Origin: Terriglobales bacterium
GTDB lineage: Bacteria; Acidobacteriota; Terriglobia; Terriglobales; Acidobacteriaceae
Length of the DNA stretch: 64,000 nucleotides
Direction: 5' to 3'
NCBI GenBank assembly: GCA_035651655.1
Contig: DASRFG010000035.1
Coordinates: 1 to 64,000, forward strand
Position 1 is the stretch's first letter. The number at the start of each line of letters is the position of its first letter. The notes under the pieces were generated by a model. That model worked only from the letters and a program-made list of their open reading frames with translations, did no database searches and was not told the DNA's origin. Both the position numbers and the translations under genes were made by a program. This document shows, piece after piece, positions 42,435 to 51,275 of this stretch.

Positions 42435-43354
42435 TTTGCCAACCTTTTTACTATTCTACTCAAATCGGCAGCTTTTTCAACGCGTATCTCTAAGGTTACG
42501 ATAGTACCGTCCCATCCGGGCAACTGCTGAGTAGATGTCGTTCGGCGGTCGCCCTGTTGCACCTTCAATGCATCTCCCGAGCGAATTCTCAGAGTTCCAC
42601 CATTCTTCTTGATGTAACTATGCAGAGCGGAGAGCCCGATCCCCTCTCCACCGCCCATCGGGTTCTTGTTTCTAAAAGCAAGAGCGGCGTCTATCGCATC
42701 CAAATGCGATGTGAATGGCTGCGCGCCATGCTCGCCTTCCATTGAACGTTTGATGCCCAAACCACAGTCTGAGACGCAGAACTCAACCAGGCCCCTCTTC
42801 GGATAGAATTGGGCCTGCAGCAAGGCGGGAGGCCGAGTGCCGATAGTGTTATCAATCCTTGCTTCGTAGGCATGGCGCGTGTTCGACACTAATTCTCCGC
42901 AAGCGTCAATGAAACTGCTGCGAGAGACTCCTGTGGCATTCACCCCTTCTGGCAAACGTCGGAGAAGCCCAACCAGCTTCGTTCGCTTCTCGGCTTCGAT
43001 CTGCGGGTGCCTCAGTTCGGTAATCTCAATAAACCTGCCCTCGCCGGTGCCTCCACGCACCTGCCTACAGGGAGAATTGGCACCGATCAAGTTGAAGAAA
43101 CCCATCCGGCAGTAGTACGAGCACACTGACTTGTCCGGGTAGCTATCTACTCTTACGGTCACGCCTTGCCCAGACAGAGCCCTCATCAAGCTGGCCAAAG
43201 GCACAAGTCCTGAGGGATAGCCCCAATCTGCGCTGGACAAGTCCAGCACGAGTTCCCCATCCGTGCCCTGAATGCAGGGCTGACATTGCAGCAGGTAACT
43301 GTCGAAGATAGCGGCGTTCACAGTGCCGGTAACAGCTAATCGCATAAGAATCAT
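42431..43354 (-). CDS. STAS-like and GHKL-ATPase fusion protein
   Basis: The first 120 residues resemble a STAS-like fold (LVLDLSSADWGYPSGLVPLASLMRAL). The C-terminal part has GHKL ATP-binding boxes: DACGELVSNTRHAYEA (N box), CVSDCGLGI (G1) and GGGEGIGLSALHSYI (G2). No transmembrane segment or histidine phosphoacceptor is seen. The overlap with the DUF4325 gene indicates a partner-switching pair. It may regulate a target by phosphorylation, as SpoIIAB and RsbW do, or act as a defence module. That is inference. Confidence 0.8.
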   Translation of the reverse strand: MILMRLAVTGTVNAAIFDSYLLQCQPCIQGTDGELVLDLSSADWGYPSGLVPLASLMRALSGQGVTVRVDSYPDKSVCSYYCRMGFFNLIGANSPCRQVRGGTGEGRFIEITELRHPQIEAEKRTKLVGLLRRLPEGVNATGVSRSSFIDACGELVSNTRHAYEARIDNTIGTRPPALLQAQFYPKRGLVEFCVSDCGLGIKRSMEGEHGAQPFTSHLDAIDAALAFRNKNPMGGGEGIGLSALHSYIKKNGGTLRIRSGDALKVQQGDRRTTSTQQLPGWDGTIVTLEIRVEKAADLSRIVKRLAK

Positions 43355-43966
43355 TCCCGGAGACTAGCGCGATTATACCGAACTGTGTTTGGTGTGATCC
43401 CCACCCGCAGCTCGGTGCTGACAGAAATGTCTGGAATGTGGATCGGCAGTCTCAATCTACCGGGCAATGAAGCCGCCGTCACGAGCGCCCGCGTTTGTAG
43501 GCGCTCCCACCCATAGGTTTTCTCCGCGACGGGGCATTTTACGCGGCTAGTGCAACGGAGGCATCCGATCTGGAAGCCGCCAGTCGCGCGCCGATGGCCT
43601 GCCGCTGCTCCGGGGTCAGGTTTCTCCGATGTGACAGACAGAGAAATCAGTTTCTGCGCCTTTTTTGAATAATGGCCTCTCGTTCCGACAGACAAAGAGC
43701 AGCCTTGGAACCAATGTCAGTTCGGACTCACTCCGTTGTGGGACAATGAACTTCGCAAAAACACCAATGGCGAGGTTTTGTATTCTGAGTTCATGGACAT
43801 GGCGCAAAGGCTTGTAGACTCTGGGAAAACCCGGCAGCAGGCCCGGCAATGACAGGAGTCCCCGCACCACTGAGCCACGTGCTGATCGAGCTTTCGCGGT
43901 CATGCGGGGAAGCATGTAGCTTCCTGCATGGATTCCATGCCCCACTAGGCATGAGCGCTATTTTTC
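43355..43966. other. Region without a confident gene
   Basis: Minus-strand frames at 43351-43695 and 43616-43945 overlap each other and lack ribosome sites. A plus-strand stretch (43673-43852) reads like protein (EQPWNQCQFGLTPLWDNELRKN, then VLYSEFMDMAQRLVDSG) but has no start codon before its Met near the end. It may be the remains of a gene cut by insertion. Confidence 0.35.
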
Positions 43967-45334
43967 TTACTTTCCGTCGGCTGTTTCCTTGAGCAATGAC
44001 ACAGCAGTCCCATCCACTGGCACGTTGAAATATTCAACGGATGCAGGACTGTTGCCAAGATCGAGAATTGCGAACGTGTGGTCATACACGCTGTCCGCAT
44101 TCACAGGCAACTCCGCTTTTCGATTCCAATCCGGCAGCTTACCGTCAGGCGTCTCCAGATCGGCCGCCGGAGTGTATGACTGCTGATCGCCAAAAACTGG
44201 CACAGCAGATGCACCGACGCAACGGCCACGACGCAGACCGATATAGGGCTCGTAGACGGCAAGCGTGTGCTCGTGCCCCCAGAACCACCACTCCAAGCGA
44301 TCAAGCACATCTTTGAAATGGTCGAAGAGGCTGGGATTGTAGGCATACTTAACGTTACCGACTGTGCCCACAGAGCCAAAAGGGGAGAACAACTGGTGAT
44401 GCGAAAGTAGAATTGTGCGCGAGGCCGCAGATTTCGTTATCTGCGATTTGACCCAATTCACTTCATTCGCGTTCACTGATGTCATGTTGGTCGCCACCGT
44501 CAGGGGATTGCAGTCGTTATGGCCCGTGTCCATTGCGATGACTTGCCACTGTTGATTTTTTAGAGTGAAGTAGCTGGCCTGTTGTCCCAACTGATCCAAG
44601 AGCCAGTAATAGCCATTGCCGCCCGAATACATGTCGTGGTTTCCGCAGAGGGTGTACACCGGGAGGGTCGGCCCGAGCACAAGCCGACATATGTCCAAGA
44701 AATTGTGCGCGGACTCGTCATGAGTGCCTGAGTAGTAGATGTCTCCGAGATGAATCAGAACATTCGGGCTCTGCTTTTTGACTTCCCGCAACACATTCGC
44801 CGCTGCGTTATCCCCGACTCCCCAGTCGCCGATAATCGCTATGCGAGGAGCCGCTGGAAGATCAAAAACTGGATTCAGATGGTCGCGATAAGGAAGGTTG
44901 CCGCCTGATGCTTTGAAAGCAAGATAGGTGGCTAGGCACGTTGACCAGCCCCCTACATCGCAAACCGCCTTCGTTAGCTCGTCCGCAAGTCGTTGCGAAC
45001 GGTCGTGATCGCGTCTCATCTCAGCCCACAAGAACTGAGCGGCCAGTTTGGCGCAATCTTTAACCACGCCTATCGATTCAAGCGTGAAGCCCTCAACGGC
45101 ACGAATGTCCTCCGGCACGCGTTCGCCCTGTTGAATCGCGGTCGCGACGGCGTGAACAGGGGCCATTAGATCGGCAGTGTTGGCTGCCGACTCCTTCATA
45201 TGCAACATCCCGGTACGGATGTTCGCCCTGTGAACAACAGCCGCAGCCGACTGCCACATAGACAGGTAAGGGTCGGGATGGGTATAGCGTGGATGCTGCT
45301 GCCTCGGTGATGAAGACGCTTTCGTCTTTGCCAT
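43967..45334 (-). CDS. Calcineurin-like metallophosphoesterase
   Basis: The 455-residue protein has the five phosphoesterase motifs in order: IGDWGVGD, HLGDIYYSG, CGNHDMYSG, LSHHQLFSP and WGHEHTLAVYE. These bind two metals and hydrolyse phosphoesters. A 150-residue N-terminal helical domain of unknown kind precedes the catalytic domain. No signal peptide is seen, so it is cytoplasmic. The substrate is unknown. It lies between the STAS/ATPase pair and recombinase fragments. Confidence 0.93.
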   Translation of the reverse strand: MAKTKASSSPRQQHPRYTHPDPYLSMWQSAAAVVHRANIRTGMLHMKESAANTADLMAPVHAVATAIQQGERVPEDIRAVEGFTLESIGVVKDCAKLAAQFLWAEMRRDHDRSQRLADELTKAVCDVGGWSTCLATYLAFKASGGNLPYRDHLNPVFDLPAAPRIAIIGDWGVGDNAAANVLREVKKQSPNVLIHLGDIYYSGTHDESAHNFLDICRLVLGPTLPVYTLCGNHDMYSGGNGYYWLLDQLGQQASYFTLKNQQWQVIAMDTGHNDCNPLTVATNMTSVNANEVNWVKSQITKSAASRTILLSHHQLFSPFGSVGTVGNVKYAYNPSLFDHFKDVLDRLEWWFWGHEHTLAVYEPYIGLRRGRCVGASAVPVFGDQQSYTPAADLETPDGKLPDWNRKAELPVNADSVYDHTFAILDLGNSPASVEYFNVPVDGTAVSLLKETADGK

Positions 45335-45751
45335 GGGTTACCTCTTCTCCGAGAACCGGAGTCGGCAGAGTCGGCTAGAAATCTATTCTACGCGTCTTTT
45401 TTGCTGAGAGCGGTTCAGGTCGGCTGGAGCGTTCTTAACCGGCCAAGCCCTTCGCGACAATGCGTTTCGGCGTTGTGCAGCGCAGGGGCGCGACTCATCC
45501 AGAGATTTCGGGCTGACCCATCGGACAACAATAGCCACGAGCAGACGATCGGCATTTGCAAAGAGCAGCAAGAGGATAAACCAATATGGGTCCACAAGTG
45601 GACGCATTACGACGACGATCGGAACCTGAACAGCACAGAGCCCCGCCGTAGTTAGCCGCCACTCTGGCACTGGTACGGGTCCCGGCGGACCACGATCGTG
45701 CCTCTCTCGGCATCTGAGCGGCCGAGCGATTGGGCTCATCGCTAGGCGCAA
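45335..45751. other. Region without a confident gene
   Basis: A minus-strand frame (45383-45751) contains one hydrophobic stretch (YWFILLLLFANADRLLVAIVVRW) between basic arms. It could be a small membrane protein, but the start lacks a ribosome site, and other frames overlap it. I do not call a gene. Confidence 0.25.
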
Positions 45752-45955
45752 TCAGAGTTTGAATTTCAGGAGCTTGAGCAGCTCCTTCGTCTCAATAAAA
45801 GGCACGTCGAACTTCTCGCACACGTTGGGCACCTTGGGAGTCTGCGAGGTTTTATCTACCTTCGACTCTCGCGTCACGACCGTTCCGCCCTTCGCCTTCG
45901 CGTGGGCGATGATCCAGCAGTCAGCTTTTGCTAAGAACTCGCCCACCTTGGAGCG
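45752..45955 (-). pseudogene. C-terminal half of a DUF4411 (PIN-like) toxin
   Basis: The sequence VGEFLAKADCWIIAHAKAKGGTVVTRESKV, then KVPNVCEKFDVPFIETKELLKLL, matches the second half of DUF4411 proteins, PIN-like ribonuclease toxins of toxin-antitoxin systems. The N-terminal acidic residues (first 80 or so) are missing. Homology stops at about 45955, where recombinase sequence on the other strand begins. It is truncated and probably inactive. No antitoxin remains next to it. Confidence 0.75.
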
Positions 45956-46082
45956 TATCGGCGAGGCTCTCGCCCTTCGATGGAGCGACGTCCATTCGGA
46001 CGCAGATGACAATGCGAGCTGCGCATATCTGCAGATACGTACAGGAAAGTCACGAAACGCGCGGCGCTCTGTTCCACACTGA
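45954..46082 (+). pseudogene. Tyrosine recombinase fragment (catalytic-domain middle)
   Basis: The frame reads RIGEALALRWSDVHSDADDN and YLQIRTGKSRNARRSVP. This is the region around the first catalytic Arg of phage-type tyrosine recombinases, with the Lys-bearing beta-hairpin. It begins abruptly at the DUF4411 fragment and ends at a TGA at 46080-46082. The N-terminus and C-terminus are absent. The C-terminal fragment at 46641 could be its other half. Confidence 0.75.
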
Positions 46083-46271
46083 TACAGCTCTTTGCCGCTG
46101 AGATGCTGCGCATTCGGTCACTCTTTAGCCATGTGGCTGCGGCAACTAGGGATTAGCGCTACTTTCGGTCGCTATTGGCGTTCGTAGGAGATCCCCCCTC
46201 TCGGGAACGCGCATGAACACTGCGTAAAATTGGAGGCTTATGCGGTTTTTCATGACCGTCTTCCACAGGCG

Positions 46272-46499
46272 TTATTCTTCTCTGATAATTCGCTTTAGTT
46301 GGCTTGCGCGTATTAAAGTTCGTGCGCCGACCTTCGTGCGCTTCAGCTTCCGTTGCGTGAGCCACTGCCGGATCGTCCACGGTGAGACTCCGAGTGTCAC
46401 GGCTGCGTCACAGATACTCAGAAGCGGATCGCCATTCACTACGGCGTTAAACTCAGTTTTACGAGTCTCCCCTCCATTTATCTTAGTCGATGATTTCAT
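46272..46499 (-). CDS. Excisionase-like helix-turn-helix protein
   Basis: The 75-residue protein contains LLSICDAAVTLGVSPWTIRQWLTQRKLKRTKVGARTLIRASQLKRII. This matches the HTH_17/MerR-like excisionase fold in which a wing follows the helix. A GGGGG-rich ribosome site lies before the ATG at 46499. Located between two recombinase fragments, it may once have controlled excision of the element. Confidence 0.8.
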   Translation of the reverse strand: MKSSTKINGGETRKTEFNAVVNGDPLLSICDAAVTLGVSPWTIRQWLTQRKLKRTKVGARTLIRASQLKRIIREE

Positions 46500-46640
46500 C
46501 TCTGCCCCCTTTCACTCGCAGACCACGCTCCTTGCGTACGGAATGCACAACACTGATGTTGAAGTTGGCAACAAATTTCTTAAACCGGGCCCACTTTCCT
46601 GCGTCTCTGAACGAGTTTGCAACATTGACAAGCCCAATCA

Positions 46641-46904
46641 GCATATCTGACTCGGCTTGGACTGGCGGGCGTTGATGTCTTCACGATCATGAAACTTGCC
46701 GGCCACAGCAGCGTTACAGTCAGCCAGCGCTATGTGCATCCGACGACAGAAGCAATGGAGCAAGCAGTGGCACGGCTAGAGAGATTGAACACTCCACGAC
46801 TTGTGCCGCCCGACGCATCCGATCCGCAGATCTCGAGACTTCTGCAGTCTCCGAGGGAGCAAGGAAGTCGCGACAACACTTTTTTATTTGTGCGGAGCGG
46901 GTGA
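46641..46904 (+). pseudogene. Tyrosine recombinase fragment (C-terminus with catalytic Tyr)
   Basis: The frame reads AYLTRLGLAGVDVFTIMKLAGHSSVTVSQRYVHPTTEAME, which includes the GHSS and Tyr positions near the active site. The upstream LxxHxxRH part is missing or altered. It ends in FLFVRSG. The order of the two fragments in the same direction suggests that one integrase gene was interrupted by the 46.1-46.6 kb segment. An ATG at 46689 would give only 71 residues, with no full active site. Confidence 0.75.
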
Positions 46905-46922
46905 ATACAGAATTTATTTCCC
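46869..46922. repeat. Imperfect 54-base repeat, right copy
   Basis: This is the partner of 40758-40811, matching about five in six bases. It overlaps the end of the recombinase fragment. It may be an attachment site within the integrase end, or a remnant of a second integrase at the left copy. Confidence 0.6.
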
Positions 46923-47072
46923 GTGAGCTCCGACAGGGAGTGCCCTTTTTAGTAATAGCAGGTGAAGCGTACTTACCGGCAGGTTGCCCCAAGTCTACCC
47001 TCCGGCTAATTCACCTCAATTTTGGTCAACGGGCCAGACAGTGGGCAAAACCCACGTCCACCTCGCGGCTTA

Positions 47073-48746
47073 TTATTGAGCCGTAAAGGCGTCATCTAGC
47101 GCATAAGACTCGCCTGCCGGGTTGGTTACGGTGATTCTGACCGACCCGCGAGTACTGGGAATGATCATCTGCAAGGTGTTACTGTCTACGAACGTGGCTG
47201 TGACAGGTACTCCGTTGAGGGTGACCGTGGTCATCGGCTGAAAACCGCTGCCGTGGATTCTGACGTTTGTGCCGACAGGACCTGCAGCGGGCGTAACGTT
47301 TCCAATCGCGAGAGGAGCACTGCTAAGCTGCACAATCGTCAGCCCACGATTAGTAATCAGATAAATGTTTGTGCCATACGAATCGACCGCCATGGAATCT
47401 GTGACCTGCCGCAGCTGCTCCGTAAGGGTGAGGCGATGGATCAACGCTCCATGTCTTACGTCAAAAATATCCACCCACCGAGGATACGGAACATAAACTA
47501 GGCTGCCTCCGTCAGGAACTTTTTCCAAAGGCAGTGAAGAGCCGACATTTGATTCAAAGACATCTTGCCAGGCCAAAGAGCCTAAGAGGTCAGTTGTAGA
47601 ATCGACGATACTGCTTCCTGTGGCGAAGGCTGCGCCATCTATAGACACTGCCGCGTTACTGCCGAAATTTGATAGAACAGCACTATTCGTCACCCAAGCC
47701 TTTGTTGCCGCATCGTAGATCGCGATCTCCTGGGGAGCACTCGCCTTTGTACTTACCAGAACCTTTGAGCCATCGGCCGACGCAGCTATGGGGAAGCCCT
47801 CGGGCTGAATACAAAATCCGTTTGCAAGATAATTCAGCGCTGTCACCTGCAAGGTTGACACATCCACTTCGTAAACGGTGCCGCCGCATCCTGACTCGCT
47901 GAACGACTTTGACTCGACAAAAGCCTTACCCGTATTCGTGGTCGCCACCCGCTCCGGCCCTGGGTTTCCGAACGATCCAGGTGCGATCAGCTGTACCGCC
48001 CTCGCTGAACTGGGCTGATCCGGATTAATCAATGCTAGCGAGCCATCAGGGAAATTCGTCACCAGCAACTCCGCGCCGTCGGGTGTCAGCGCCATACCCT
48101 GGAAGGATTTCAGACCATTGACGGCAGGTGGGGTTATGGGAGAGAGAAACTGTCTCGCGGTAAGGGAGAACACGTCAATGTGGTCACCTGCCGAAAGATA
48201 AAGCTGGTTGCGCTTGTGATCCAAAAGAATCGCCTGGAACGAATCGGATGAAGGGTAGTCAGTCACATTTTGAAAGTGGTGAATGGCTTTCGACATTGTA
48301 GCCGAGCCAGCTGCCGTCCTGACCTGAATATCATCATCTCCAGTTCCCGGGGGAAGAGTGACTTTCACATCAACGGCTGGAAACGGGTAAGAAAATGGAA
48401 ACGTCACGCCGTAAAAGTTAGCAACGTTGGCACTCACAATGCTGGCGACTTTTCCCCCAACTGTGACCTGGATTTGGCTGGGATCAGTTGGTAATCCGAT
48501 TCCGACAATGTCAGATACTCCGCCGCCACCCGGAGCTGCAGTATCGCCATTTAGGAACATCAGAGTGGGGCCGTAGCTGAACGCCAGCGGATTGAAAATT
48601 GGCGTCCCATCGGGCTGAATGACCTTGACGTTCACCGGCCCAGGGCTCGCCGCAGGCGGAGCCGTTACGGTCAAAACACCAATTTTATTCAGCGCAGCTT
48701 GAGTGCCACGCAACCGCTCCAAACCACACATCCGGAATGAAGCCAA
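47073..48746 (-). CDS. IPT/TIG and beta-propeller-like protein, distal part of a frameshifted gene
   Basis: The frame has RGTQAALNKIGVLTVTAPPAASPGPVNV, a Big/TIG domain, then a repeat region like a YncE/NHL propeller (LLDHKRNQLYLSAGDHIDVFSL, MALTPDGAELLVTN). It closes with an IPT/TIG domain (VTPAAGPVGTNVRIHGSGFQPMTTVTLNG). Its first residues overlap the end of the upstream frame. The two frames read as one long protein if a base is corrected near 48703-48720. The given ATG region has no signal peptide, so an independent start is unlikely. Confidence 0.7.
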   Translation of the reverse strand: MASFRMCGLERLRGTQAALNKIGVLTVTAPPAASPGPVNVKVIQPDGTPIFNPLAFSYGPTLMFLNGDTAAPGGGGVSDIVGIGLPTDPSQIQVTVGGKVASIVSANVANFYGVTFPFSYPFPAVDVKVTLPPGTGDDDIQVRTAAGSATMSKAIHHFQNVTDYPSSDSFQAILLDHKRNQLYLSAGDHIDVFSLTARQFLSPITPPAVNGLKSFQGMALTPDGAELLVTNFPDGSLALINPDQPSSARAVQLIAPGSFGNPGPERVATTNTGKAFVESKSFSESGCGGTVYEVDVSTLQVTALNYLANGFCIQPEGFPIAASADGSKVLVSTKASAPQEIAIYDAATKAWVTNSAVLSNFGSNAAVSIDGAAFATGSSIVDSTTDLLGSLAWQDVFESNVGSSLPLEKVPDGGSLVYVPYPRWVDIFDVRHGALIHRLTLTEQLRQVTDSMAVDSYGTNIYLITNRGLTIVQLSSAPLAIGNVTPAAGPVGTNVRIHGSGFQPMTTVTLNGVPVTATFVDSNTLQMIIPSTRGSVRITVTNPAGESYALDDAFTAQ

Positions 48747-50559
48747 AACCTTGCCCCACAGGAAAACTTACTCGTGTTGACGCGTTTACTCGGCCGTAGT
48801 CGGGAGTCACAGTCTGGTCGAATGAGGGGGTCGCGTTGAAACCGAGGAGATACTTGATTGAGTAAGTCGAATCATCAAAAGCAATCCCATGATCCGCAGA
48901 ACCGAAAATCAGGCCGGAAGAGTCTACTGCAAAGGGGGTTTCCACAAATGGCGAGGGAGAGATTTGTGTTCTAGGGGGAATCGTACCGAGGGCCGGTGCC
49001 GCGTTGATAAAGCCCCCGGTGTTCCCATCGGAGACGACGATGATGGGCACTCCAAACACGCCAACTGCATATATACGGGTACCGTCCGGGCTGAAGATGA
49101 ATCCGCTGATAAATCCGGCAGCCGGGACTAGAGTTAACGGTTGAAGTTGATCGTTGTACATGGCCAGGCCCAATCCGTCGTCCAAGATCAAGAAGCGGGA
49201 ACCATCTGGATTAGCTGCTACTCCATAGATGAAACCAGGAAAGCTAACCGCAGGCCCAAATGTTCGCTTAGCAAAATCATAAACGGCTGCCTTAGCAGGT
49301 CCGCCACAGTCTGCAATGACTATCTTCGTGCCGTTAGCACTTGCCCCAGCAAAGCAGGGGTCAATGCCAGGTGGCGGGGCTATTGCCGCTATCGTGTTCT
49401 TCCCGGGATCCCAAATCGCAAGCCTCCACTGACCGCCATTCAATCCGATCAAATGGATAACGATCGTGCCATCTGACATAGGGTACAGTTCCCTAGAACC
49501 GTAACCGGCTCCCGACAGGCGGGGCAATTTCCAACGCTGTACAACCTGCAAGGTGGTTGGATTTATGGCAGTGATTTGTTGTGCATCACTGCCGACCAGC
49601 AGTTTGCTTCCATCATTAGTCAGTGCTAACCCACGCGGGCTCATGACAGGGATGCTCTTCATGATCTGCCGAGTTGATCTGGAGACGACATCGACACGAT
49701 TCAAGAAAAAATCACTCGAAAAAATCAATTGATGGGCGGCATCGTAGACAATTGACTGTGGCGTATCATCCGTTCTTAGGTAATCGCTGCGATTATTTGG
49801 CAGAGTCCCTGGGGGTGGCGCAACTTCTAGAGCCATGACCACATTTCCCGACGGAGCGGACGCTGCAGGAGTGGCTACGACGTTAATTGGTAGGTTTTGA
49901 ATCCATTGATTGTAGGGGGAGGCCATCAGGTGCAGTGTTGTCGAGCCGCCAGGAACGATTGGATTGGGAGAAAAATTCGCAGTAACGCCAGATGGCAAAC
50001 CTTCCACGGAGAAATTCAGCAGATAATTTGACGGGCCTTGTGTCTGAAACTGGACCGGCACGCTGGACCCAATTCTCGTAACAACTTCGAGCACGGCAGG
50101 CTGGATGAGCGCGAAATTCGGCAATGCGCCGACTCCGACACTTACTGTTGCTGATTCACTTAAGGTCCCACTCGCACCCTTCAGCATGAAAGAATAATTG
50201 CCACTCGCGAGCGAATTAGACGCCGTCAGAGTCACTGTTTGGGGAGAGTTTTGGACTGAGAAAGATAACGGATCTGCGCTCAGGCCTGACGGCAGCCCGG
50301 AAAGTGTTATTGAAACCGCTCCATGAAAGCCGTTCTGAGGAGTAACGGATACCTGGACTAGGGCAGTTGTACCCGGGGCGACCGCAGGACTAGACGGCAA
50401 TATCGTAATAGAGAACGATGGCACTGCTGGCGGCGTTGGATTGGACGATCCGCCACCTCCACCGCACGCGTACACAACAAAAGAAAGCGCGACCAGTGTG
50501 GCGGGCGCAAGCAGATTAGCAACCGATCGTTGAAGCCGACCTTTGACTTCCTGTCTCAC
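48685..50559 (-). CDS. Large secreted Ig-like/propeller lipoprotein, proximal part of a frameshifted gene
   Basis: The GTG at 50559 has GGAG eight bases upstream. A lipoprotein signal (LVALSFVVYACGGGG) leads to Ig-like domains (SFSITILPSSPAVAPGTTALVQVSVTPQNGFHGAVSITLSGLPSGLS), then a beta-propeller-like region (QSIVYDAAHQLIFSSDFFLNRVDVVSR). It ends in FGFIPDVWFGAVAWHSS, off the expected continuation. With the frame corrected near 48703-48720, the protein would continue RGTQAALN and run to 47073, about 1160 residues. It may be a surface protein of glycan or protein binding. Confidence 0.75.
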   Translation of the reverse strand: MRQEVKGRLQRSVANLLAPATLVALSFVVYACGGGGGSSNPTPPAVPSFSITILPSSPAVAPGTTALVQVSVTPQNGFHGAVSITLSGLPSGLSADPLSFSVQNSPQTVTLTASNSLASGNYSFMLKGASGTLSESATVSVGVGALPNFALIQPAVLEVVTRIGSSVPVQFQTQGPSNYLLNFSVEGLPSGVTANFSPNPIVPGGSTTLHLMASPYNQWIQNLPINVVATPAASAPSGNVVMALEVAPPPGTLPNNRSDYLRTDDTPQSIVYDAAHQLIFSSDFFLNRVDVVSRSTRQIMKSIPVMSPRGLALTNDGSKLLVGSDAQQITAINPTTLQVVQRWKLPRLSGAGYGSRELYPMSDGTIVIHLIGLNGGQWRLAIWDPGKNTIAAIAPPPGIDPCFAGASANGTKIVIADCGGPAKAAVYDFAKRTFGPAVSFPGFIYGVAANPDGSRFLILDDGLGLAMYNDQLQPLTLVPAAGFISGFIFSPDGTRIYAVGVFGVPIIVVSDGNTGGFINAAPALGTIPPRTQISPSPFVETPFAVDSSGLIFGSADHGIAFDDSTYSIKYLLGFNATPSFDQTVTPDYGRVNASTRVSFPVGQGFGFIPDVWFGAVAWHSSCAE

Positions 50560-50604
50560 ACCAGTTCTCCGGAACGAGAACGTCGGACTAACATCTGCCC
50601 TGCA

Positions 50605-51012
50605 TCAGCGCCGAGAAAGGGAAATCCGACACGGATTGTTGCGAGGTGCCATCCAAGTGTACAGGCCAGCAAATGACACTCGCGTCACTTCTACCTCCAA
50701 AGGCTCTGCTAATGCGGCCCACTCACTGCGGTCTAGATTCCTCTCTCCTAGCTCGAACATGGCCATCCCGTCGTGTTTAGGGCGAAGGTTAGCTTTGAGG
50801 CTATATTCCGAAACAATTAATTGCCGGGCCTGGCCAACTTGCTGTCTCGCTACAATGAATTGGACTGCTCGCACCAAACGGATGTCAGAATTGAGATAGC
50901 GAATGACGAGCTTCCCGCTAGGATTCAATGATGCCTGCAGAGGTTCAACTGGGCACTGTCCGACAACACTCGCTGCTACGCCACAAACAAAGGTCGCAAG
51001 CAACAGTCGCAT
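50605..51012 (-). CDS. Secreted protein of unknown function
   Basis: An ATG at 51012 with AGGAG 12 bases upstream opens a signal peptide (LLLATFVCGVAASVVGQ). The mature protein contains LQASLNPSGKLVIRYLNSDIRLVRAVQFIVARQ, a beta-sandwich-like pattern, and VEVTRVSFAGLYTW. No motif is recognised. It is in line with the minus-strand block around the RHS protein and may be its accessory factor; this is inference only. Confidence 0.65.
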   Translation of the reverse strand: MRLLLATFVCGVAASVVGQCPVEPLQASLNPSGKLVIRYLNSDIRLVRAVQFIVARQQVGQARQLIVSEYSLKANLRPKHDGMAMFELGERNLDRSEWAALAEPLEVEVTRVSFAGLYTWMAPRNNPCRISLSRR

Positions 51013-51275
51013 CAAACAAGCTCCTTGCATGCGGCTTTGCCCTCACACCGGAGGGCAGACGCCGGTCAGAGAACGCATTCTCCTCTAGGAACTATTGCAG
51101 GTCAATATGCAAAGTTCTGCGGTAATGCTGCTTTAGCCTGTGCCCCTATGTTTTGCAACCGCTTTGTCGGTCCTGGCCAGAATCTCGACAGGTTCGAACT
51201 GGACCAAGAAGTCGGCTCCTGCCAAGAGGTCTTCGCCCCAATTTCGGATTATAGAACAAAACCTTGGGTAGTGTC

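Noticed and set aside
41841-42530. 229-residue plus-strand frame
   Set aside because: It overlaps two well-supported minus-strand genes with ribosome sites and shows no recognisable fold.
45383-45751. Small membrane protein on the minus strand
   Set aside because: One hydrophobic stretch and no ribosome site are not enough, and competing frames overlap.
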